Source: Propionibacteriaceae bacterium
Lineage (GTDB): Bacteria; Actinomycetota; Actinomycetes; Propionibacteriales; Propionibacteriaceae
Length of the DNA: 11,859 nucleotides
Direction: 5' to 3'
Assembly: GCA_031287505.1 (NCBI GenBank)
Contig: JAITSW010000193.1
Coordinates: 1-11,859 of the forward strand
How positions within the stretch are numbered: position 1 is the first letter of the stretch; every line of letters begins with the position of its first letter. The notes under the pieces were generated by a model. The model had not been told where the DNA came from, did no database searches, and saw only the letters and a program-made list of their open reading frames with translations. Below are positions 6,876-11,859 of this stretch, piece by piece. Made by a program: the position numbers and the translations under genes.

Positions 6876-7030
6876 GAAACGGCCAGGGAGCGGGAGGTTG
6901 GACAAGCGATACGGCCGTAGGCGAAAAACCCCGCGTGGCGAAACGGCCAGGGAGCGAGAGGTTGGACAAGCGATACGGCCGTAGGCGAAAAACCCCGCGT
7001 GGCAAAATGCCAAGGAGCGGGAAGTTGGAC
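6876..7030. repeat. 64-bp tandem repeat, two full copies and a partial third
   Basis: Copy 1 (6876-6939) and copy 2 (6940-7003) differ at a single base (GAGCGGGAGG against GAGCGAGAGG). A partial, more diverged third copy runs from 7004 to about 7030. Each full unit contains the perfect 10-bp palindrome TACGGCCGTA (6910-6919 in copy 1), and ACGGCC at 6879-6884 can also pair with GGCCGT in that palindrome. On the minus strand each unit also reads CGCGGGGTTTTT, terminator-like but without a clear stem directly before the T-run. The array lies between convergent genes. It explains several short minus-strand reading frames here, which shift frame from copy to copy and are not genes. Confidence 0.9.
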
Positions 7031-7039
7031 GAGGGAAAG

Positions 7040-7059
7040 CCGCCAAGGACTACTGGCGG
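7040..7059 (-). terminator. Hairpin overlapping the stop codon of the exported-protein gene
   Basis: A perfect inverted repeat, CCGCCA with an 8-nt loop and TGGCGG, spans the TAG stop codon at 7050-7052. On the minus strand it is followed by CTTTCCCT, only a weak T-tract. It could end the minus-strand transcript of the two exported-protein genes. The weak T-run and the position over the stop codon keep confidence low. Confidence 0.35.
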
Positions 7060-7655
7060 TTAGACAGGCGCGTCCGGAAAACAACAAAGGCGGCACCAGC
7101 CAGAGCGAGGGCAGACGTCGATAACAACGAGACCGCTGGCATGTAGTCAACGTCTACTTGTTTGACGCCTTCGTCGACGCCATTTCGTTTGAAGAAATCG
7201 TCGATGAGAGTGCCCGCCTCGCTAGTTGCCCCAGTCGAATCGATAGTTTCTGGAGGCAAATCTGTGCCTTCGCCACTTGGTTGAGCCTGATAACTGGCAT
7301 TATCTGTGGCATTCGCGATCACCGGCTGTGACTTGCCAGGCGTCTTCTTATCCTTCGAGGGCGTATCAAGATACGTGGTAGTGCCGTTCGCCTCCCAGGT
7401 GGATCGCGTGCTGTTGATTAGCGCATTTAACTTGTCCAACTGTTCAGGGGTGAGGCGATGCTCGGCGAGATAGTCTTTGGCCATCTTGATGTATTGCGGC
7501 GCTATGTCTCGGTGTTGCCCGTTGATCGTCACGCCTCGATAGATATTCGCCATCACCTCACCCTCGGTGGCTGCATATGCAGGTATGGCAATCGCACCCA
7601 CCAAAATGACGGGTGCGATTGCCGCGACAAGGGCCGCGCTGAGAATTCGTCTCAC
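7050..7655 (-). CDS. Exported membrane-anchored protein, unknown function, paralogous to neighbour
   Basis: I do not recognise a function. The 201 residues start with a signal peptide (MRRILSAAL, hydrophobic core, AYA cleavage site near 28). A helical domain covers about 29-92, a low-complexity Ser/Thr/Pro/Lys linker about 93-150, and a C-terminal hydrophobic segment (about 172-193) ends in a short Arg-containing tail. The mature protein should therefore face outside, held by its C-terminus. There is no LPXTG sortase motif. The helical domain aligns with the N-terminal domain of the next gene: both have an Asp/Glu-Val near the start, a Tyr-x4-AK-x2-LA stretch, then QL-x2-LN and a Trp about ten residues later. 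Start is GTG at 7655 with GAGG 5 nt upstream on the minus strand. It lies 25 nt after the paralog, probably in one operon. Existence is likely; the role is unknown. Confidence 0.8.
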   Translation of the reverse strand: MRRILSAALVAAIAPVILVGAIAIPAYAATEGEVMANIYRGVTINGQHRDIAPQYIKMAKDYLAEHRLTPEQLDKLNALINSTRSTWEANGTTTYLDTPSKDKKTPGKSQPVIANATDNASYQAQPSGEGTDLPPETIDSTGATSEAGTLIDDFFKRNGVDEGVKQVDVDYMPAVSLLSTSALALAGAAFVVFRTRLSNRQ

Positions 7656-7680
7656 ATATGCCTCAGAAGTGAGCTTGGGG

Positions 7681-8592
7681 CTATTTGACCTTCACGGTCT
7701 CTTTGTGTGTCTTCCCCGAGATTTTGACAGTGATCGTGACCTTGCCCTTCTTTAGGGCTTTGAGGTGGCCGTTCTTGCTCACGGAGACGATCTTCTTATT
7801 GCTAGAAGTGAACTTTACGGTTCCAGTGTGCTTTGCCTTTGCGGTGTTCAAAGTGTAGGTGGCAAAATGCGACTTGCCGACTTTGAGGCTGGCGGGGATA
7901 CTGCACTTTATAGACTTTGCCGTCTTGGCCTTCTTTACGACTTTTACCGTGACTACAAAGGATTTCTTGTTGGCCTTTATAGTAACCTTTGCGGTGCCGG
8001 TCTTCTTTAACGCGGTAATTTTCCCATTCTTATCAACTTTTACTATTTTTGTGTTGGACGAAGTAAAAGTTGGCAATACTTTTGAGATCGCATAGCCTTC
8101 GTAAACGGATACCGGAATCGTGGTGTTCTGCTTTATCGGGAGATAAATAGTCTTAGGAGTGGCGGTGTGAATACGTGTGATGGCATCGACAACCTGAATC
8201 TCTTTGGTCGTACGAGAATAAGTCACCTTGAGCCCTAGCTGTGCGGCGGTCGCCAGAGCCTTGTTAACCAACTGGCTTCGCTGAGCAGACGGCAAAACGT
8301 CGAAATCAAGCGCGCCGAAGCCTGCCCACATTGCCTGCGCCTCATCGATAGCCTTGTTCAAGGTGCCGAGCTGCGCGGAAGTGAAATAGCCCTTAGCCAG
8401 TTCCGCTTTCGCGGCATTCACGTAGGTGGCGGGAATCGTCTTGGTGACAGCCGAGCCCGTCTTTGAAACGATAGGCTGATTGAGGTTGTTTATCACATCT
8501 TGGTTGGTCACACCGTAGGCAGTGGGCGTAGCTGCAACCAACAACCCGCTAATTGCAATTCCAGCGACAGTCGATAGTATCGATTTCCTCAT
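7681..8592 (-). CDS. Secreted protein with paralogous helical domain and two Big2-like domains
   Basis: Predicted secreted cell-surface protein; 303 residues. Signal peptide 1-27 (MRKSIL, hydrophobic core, TAYG). A helical domain at about 28-93 matches the neighbouring exported protein, and a short alpha/beta-looking part (94-140) ends in VTYSRTTKEIQVVDA. Two bacterial immunoglobulin-like repeats of the Big2 type follow (about 147-218 and 226-302). Each contains TFTSSN or KFTSSN, then KIVKVDKNGKITALKK or KIVSVSKNGHLKALKK, then a KVTI strand. The second half is extremely lysine-rich and the protein ends in KVK, with no membrane anchor or LPXTG motif. Binding to an anionic wall polymer is one possible reason for the charge, but that is inference. 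ATG 8592 is preferred to ATG 8607 because AGAGGA lies 6 nt before it. First gene of a likely two-gene minus-strand operon. Base composition looks more AT-rich than the hydrogenase genes. Confidence 0.85.
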   Translation of the reverse strand: MRKSILSTVAGIAISGLLVAATPTAYGVTNQDVINNLNQPIVSKTGSAVTKTIPATYVNAAKAELAKGYFTSAQLGTLNKAIDEAQAMWAGFGALDFDVLPSAQRSQLVNKALATAAQLGLKVTYSRTTKEIQVVDAITRIHTATPKTIYLPIKQNTTIPVSVYEGYAISKVLPTFTSSNTKIVKVDKNGKITALKKTGTAKVTIKANKKSFVVTVKVVKKAKTAKSIKCSIPASLKVGKSHFATYTLNTAKAKHTGTVKFTSSNKKIVSVSKNGHLKALKKGKVTITVKISGKTHKETVKVK

Positions 8593-8757
8593 CGTTGATC
8601 CTCTCATGAATATCTAACGCTAACTGTCGAATAGTATCAGATAATTATTGCCAGTGATTATCAACTGTGGCATTGAGGCAACAAATGCAGTCCGACTATT
8701 TCGGTATTAGGCCTCGAATTCGGGTCAAATCCGCGGCGCGCGGTAGGCTTGCATTCC
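8593..8757. promoter_or_regulatory. Divergent intergenic region with AT-rich dyad
   Basis: This AT-rich region separates the minus-strand exported-protein operon from the plus-strand LCP gene and should hold promoters for both. I see no pair of boxes close to consensus; TTGAGG (8673-8678) with TATTTC (8697-8702), 18 nt apart, is a weak plus-strand candidate. An inverted repeat, GATAAT (8640-8645) and ATTATC (8657-8662) with an 11-nt spacer, could be an operator. GGTAGG (8742-8747) is the likely Shine-Dalgarno of the LCP gene, and AGAGGA (8599-8604 on the minus strand) that of the exported protein. Confidence 0.4.
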
Positions 8758-9912
8758 ATGACGACACCCGAAGACGAGACGCAAGAGGCCTCTGGGCGGC
8801 AAACGGGGTCTTTGCCTGACGTTTACGCCCCCGGCGAAGATGCGGCTGGCGCGCAGGGCACCCGCCTGATACTCGACTCCCTCGAGAGCGCCGAAGACGC
8901 TGAAGGTGCTGACGAAGAAGCGGCCGCCGGCAGCCCCAAAAGGAGGCGCCGCTGGGTAATAGCGGTTTCGATTCTCGTCGGCCTGCTGGTTTTGGCGCTA
9001 GTGGCAATCGGCGTCATTGTTGCCCGCGGTTACAACAGCGTGACCCAGATCCCCCGTGAAACCGATTTGGTGATCAACGATCCGGAATATCCCACACCCA
9101 CAGTGCCGATGGTGGAAAGGGCTCTCAATTTTGCCGTGATGGGCTCGGATTCAAGAGGTCCAGACCAAGGCCGTTCCGATGTGCTGATGATCGCCCACCT
9201 CACCGCCGACCGGCAGAAGTTGTTCCTGATCTCCTTCCCGCGCGATATGTACGTGTCTATTCCCGGACATGGGAAAAACAAGATCAACGCCGCCTACGCA
9301 TTTGGCGGCCCGGCTCTGGCGGCCAAAACGCTGCAAAAGCTCACGGATGTGCCGATTGACCACACCGTGCTGATCAATTTCGAAGATTTCACACAGGTCA
9401 CAAATCTGGTGGGGGCTATCACATTTGATAATAAGCACGAATCAAAAGCGGGAGGCTATAGCTTCCCAAAGGGACAGATTTCTTTGGCCGGCGAGGAGTT
9501 GCTGGCGTACGTTCGACAGCGCCGCGGCCTTCCCAACGGCGACCTTGACCGCACCGAACGCCACCGCACCGTCCTCAAAGCGCTGTTCTTGAAACTTGCC
9601 TCGAAAGAAACCTTGGCCAACCCGCAGGCGATAATCCAGATCCTAGACACCATCGGCGACTACATCTCGGTAGACGCAAACCTGACGAACGACATCCTCC
9701 TGGGCATCGGCGCCTCTTTGAAGATTTCCAGCAGTGCCGACATTGTCTTGATGCAAGCCCCAGTCTCCGGATACGGACGCACCAAAGCCGGAGCCTCCAT
9801 CGATATAGTGAATGAGCCGTTGCTCAAAGAGCTTTCCGCCGCGCTGCAAGAAGACGACCTAGATTTCTACATAGAGAAAAACGGAAACGGTTCCGGTTTG
9901 ACCCGGGAATAA
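8758..9912 (+). CDS. LytR-CpsA-Psr (LCP) family protein
   Basis: LCP enzymes transfer lipid-linked glycopolymers (teichoic acid, capsule, arabinogalactan-type) onto peptidoglycan at the outer face of the membrane. The 384 residues show an acidic cytoplasmic head (1-60), a KRRRR stop-transfer patch (61-65), one membrane helix (about 66-90) and an extracellular LCP domain (about 124-275). Visible family motifs are MGSDSRG (128-134), R139-S-D, ISFPRDM (158-164), K175-I-N-A-A-Y with a following GG (183-184), the DHTVLINFEDF stretch, and YVRQR...DLDRTERHR (251-270), which holds the arginines expected to bind the polyprenyl phosphate. The usual Gly-Gly-Val turn after the DF region is replaced by VGAITF. 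ATG 8758 is chosen over TTG 8749 because GGTAGG is 10 nt upstream of it and only 1 nt from the TTG. Its stop is 6 nt from the end of the convergent rhamnose operon. Family is clear; the polymer transferred is not known. Confidence 0.93.
   Translation: MTTPEDETQEASGRQTGSLPDVYAPGEDAAGAQGTRLILDSLESAEDAEGADEEAAAGSPKRRRRWVIAVSILVGLLVLALVAIGVIVARGYNSVTQIPRETDLVINDPEYPTPTVPMVERALNFAVMGSDSRGPDQGRSDVLMIAHLTADRQKLFLISFPRDMYVSIPGHGKNKINAAYAFGGPALAAKTLQKLTDVPIDHTVLINFEDFTQVTNLVGAITFDNKHESKAGGYSFPKGQISLAGEELLAYVRQRRGLPNGDLDRTERHRTVLKALFLKLASKETLANPQAIIQILDTIGDYISVDANLTNDILLGIGASLKISSSADIVLMQAPVSGYGRTKAGASIDIVNEPLLKELSAALQEDDLDFYIEKNGNGSGLTRE
9877..9899 (-). terminator. Probable intrinsic terminator of the rhamnose operon
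   Basis: Read on the minus strand, just beyond the rmlCD stop, AAAC-C-GGAA pairs with TTCCGTTT across a 4-nt loop (one bulged C) and is followed directly by a T-rich run (TTCTC; the T-run overlaps the stem base). On the plus strand this is AAACGGAA (9879-9886), ACGG loop and TTCC-G-GTTT (9891-9899), inside the last codons of the LCP gene. It fits a rho-independent terminator embedded in the 3' end of the opposing gene, as expected where the genes are only 6 nt apart. Confidence 0.45.
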
Positions 9913-9918
9913 GGGGTT

Positions 9919-11307
9919 TCAGCCAAGCGACGCGACGTATTCCCGCAAGCGATCCTGCTGCGAAGCGGGTTCAAAACCAAAGGCTCGGATCTTGTCGAGA
10001 TTGAGGGCACTGTACCTGGGGCGCAGCGCCTGCAGGTGTCCGGCGAGATACTCTTCGGTAGAGACTTTGGTGACTTCTTCGCGTCGGTGGCCTACTAGCT
10101 CAAACACGTCGGCGGCGATCTCAGCCCAGGATCGCACTGGGCCGGTATTGCTCAGATTGTAGGTGCCAAATGGTGCCCTGCCTCGCAGTAGGGCGAGAAT
10201 CCCGGCAGCGAGATCTTGCGTGAAGGTGAGCCTGCCGTATTGGTCATCCACTACTGAGGGTTTCACCCCATTTTGAGCCAACGCGGCCATGGTCTTCACA
10301 AAGTTTTTGCCTGCGCCAATCATCCAGCTGGTACGCACTAGGTAGTGATTGCCGTAAGTGCCCACGACAGTATCGCCAGCAGCTTTTGTCTCACCATAGA
10401 CATTCAGGGGCGCAAAGGCTTCTGCTTCTAAGTGTTCTTTTTGCGTGCCGTCAAAGACATAGTCGCTGGATATGTGCACCAGCGTGATCCGATGCTCGCG
10501 CGCGACTTTCACCAGATTTGCCACCGCCGCCACATTAGCCGCCCAAGCGGCTTTGCGACCCTCTAAGCTCTCGGCATCGTCAACGTCGGTGTAGGCAGCA
10601 GCGTTGATAATCGCCCCAACCTGCGCCCACGGGTAACTCTCAACCACCTTAGGGTCGGTGAAATCAAACTCGGGTAGATCTAGCCCGAGCGCGTCGGGGA
10701 TCAGTCGCGTCAGAGCGGTGCCGAGTTGGCCTTTTGCCCCAATTACCACGGCCTGTTTCTCGCGGATGGGCACCACATCGCAGAGTAAACCATGCTGTTC
10801 ATCGGCAGCGGAGATAATCGCGGAATTCAACGGAATCGGCCATTTCACTCCCAGAGCCTTATCGGCGAGATTCACAAACGCATACGAATTCTTCGCCTCG
10901 GCACTCCAATGCTCATTGGCCAGATATGAGTAGACCGTCCCATCTTCTAGCGTTTGATAGCCGTTGGCGACGCCGCGGGGGATGAAAAATGCTTGCCCAA
11001 CCCCGATTTCGTGCGTGTACACCTGCCCGAATGTGCCTCCGGCCCGCAGATCAACCCAAACTCCAAAAACCTTGCCTTTGGCTACCGAAACCAGTTTGTC
11101 CCAAGGCTCAGCATGCAGCCCCCGGGTAACACCAGTGTCAACATTGAAGGCGATATTTTGCTGAACCGGGCCAAAATCAGGTAGCCCGTCAGCGACCATC
11201 CTGGCGCGTTGCCAATTTTCTTTGAACCAGCCACGAGCGTCCTCATGCACAGCAAGATCGATGACCAATAACCCTGGAATGGCCGTACGCGTTACCGTTT
11301 CACTCAT
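9919..11307 (-). CDS. rmlCD: Fused dTDP-4-dehydrorhamnose 3,5-epimerase / 4-reductase
   Basis: Carries out the last two steps of dTDP-L-rhamnose synthesis: epimerisation of dTDP-4-keto-6-deoxyglucose at C3 and C5, then NAD(P)H reduction at C4. 462 residues. The N-terminal half (about 8-180) is RmlC: DARGWFKENWQ, RGLH with catalytic H65, K71, IPRGVANGYQ and a conserved Trp-Pro end (KWPIPL). The C-terminal half (about 184-462) is RmlD: nucleotide-binding GAKGQLG (190-196), NAAAYTDVDDAE, HISSDYVFDG (278-287), catalytic YGETK with Y304 and K308, RTSW, and RP-x2-S near 429-433. Such fusions are known in Bifidobacterium and related actinobacteria, so it is not a local accident. ATG 11307 is chosen over a longer reading frame to 11421 because it begins at the conserved RmlC start and AGGGG lies 7 nt upstream, within the end of rmlB. 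Only 4 nt separate it from the rmlB stop, so the genes are in one operon. Also named rfbC-rfbD. Confidence 0.95.
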   Translation of the reverse strand: MSETVTRTAIPGLLVIDLAVHEDARGWFKENWQRARMVADGLPDFGPVQQNIAFNVDTGVTRGLHAEPWDKLVSVAKGKVFGVWVDLRAGGTFGQVYTHEIGVGQAFFIPRGVANGYQTLEDGTVYSYLANEHWSAEAKNSYAFVNLADKALGVKWPIPLNSAIISAADEQHGLLCDVVPIREKQAVVIGAKGQLGTALTRLIPDALGLDLPEFDFTDPKVVESYPWAQVGAIINAAAYTDVDDAESLEGRKAAWAANVAAVANLVKVAREHRITLVHISSDYVFDGTQKEHLEAEAFAPLNVYGETKAAGDTVVGTYGNHYLVRTSWMIGAGKNFVKTMAALAQNGVKPSVVDDQYGRLTFTQDLAAGILALLRGRAPFGTYNLSNTGPVRSWAEIAADVFELVGHRREEVTKVSTEEYLAGHLQALRPRYSALNLDKIRAFGFEPASQQDRLREYVASLG

Positions 11308-11311
11308 CCAT

Positions 11312-11859
<548 letters not shown>

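Noticed and set aside
6661-7150. Several minus-strand open frames over the 64-bp repeats
   Set aside because: They arise because the repeat has no stop in several frames and its 64-bp period shifts frame with each copy. They have no good start site or recognisable product.

Overview
The window reads as chromosome of a fermentative, anaerobic actinobacterium with moderately high GC. Three features suggest this. There is a fused RmlC-RmlD deoxysugar enzyme of the kind known from Bifidobacterium and Actinomyces relatives. There is a LytR-CpsA-Psr (LCP) cell-wall ligase with a long acidic cytoplasmic head. There is an [FeFe] hydrogenase, an enzyme of strict anaerobes. No rRNA, tRNA, transposase, integrase or CRISPR array is visible, and the genus cannot be fixed from the sequence alone.

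Left part (161-3786, plus strand): a two-gene hydrogenase operon. The first gene fuses the iron-sulfur tail of NuoF/HydB to a GltD/NfnL-type FAD and NAD(P)H oxidoreductase. The second, overlapping it by 7 nt, is a complete group A [FeFe] hydrogenase with every ligand of the F-clusters and H-cluster. The NuoF-type FMN domain and a HydC-like subunit are absent from the window. The pair therefore looks like an NAD(P)H-coupled hydrogenase different from the classical trimeric HydABC. The maturases HydE, HydF and HydG are not in the window.

Middle part (3787-6826, plus strand): after a 258-nt leader with three imperfect 32-bp direct repeats and several possible hairpins comes an ABC importer of the NitT/TauT type (lipoprotein binding protein, permease, ATPase). 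The ATPase is odd in two ways. A proline-rich stretch built from six 21-bp DNA repeats is inserted between Walker A and the Q-loop. The H-loop histidine is replaced by asparagine. The substrate is unknown.

A convergent intergenic region (6827-7049) carries two nearly identical 64-bp tandem repeats and a partial third copy. Beyond it, on the minus strand (7050-8592), lie two exported proteins that share an N-terminal helical domain. One ends in a membrane anchor; the other carries two lysine-rich Big2-type immunoglobulin-like domains. I do not recognise a function for either.

Right part (8758-11859): an LCP protein on the plus strand is convergent, with a 6-nt gap, to an rmlB-rmlCD operon on the minus strand that makes dTDP-L-rhamnose. 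rmlB is cut by the window end. LCP proteins attach glycopolymers to peptidoglycan and dTDP-rhamnose is a common building block of such polymers, so this end and the exported pair fit a cell-envelope neighbourhood. Nothing visible links it functionally to the hydrogenase end.
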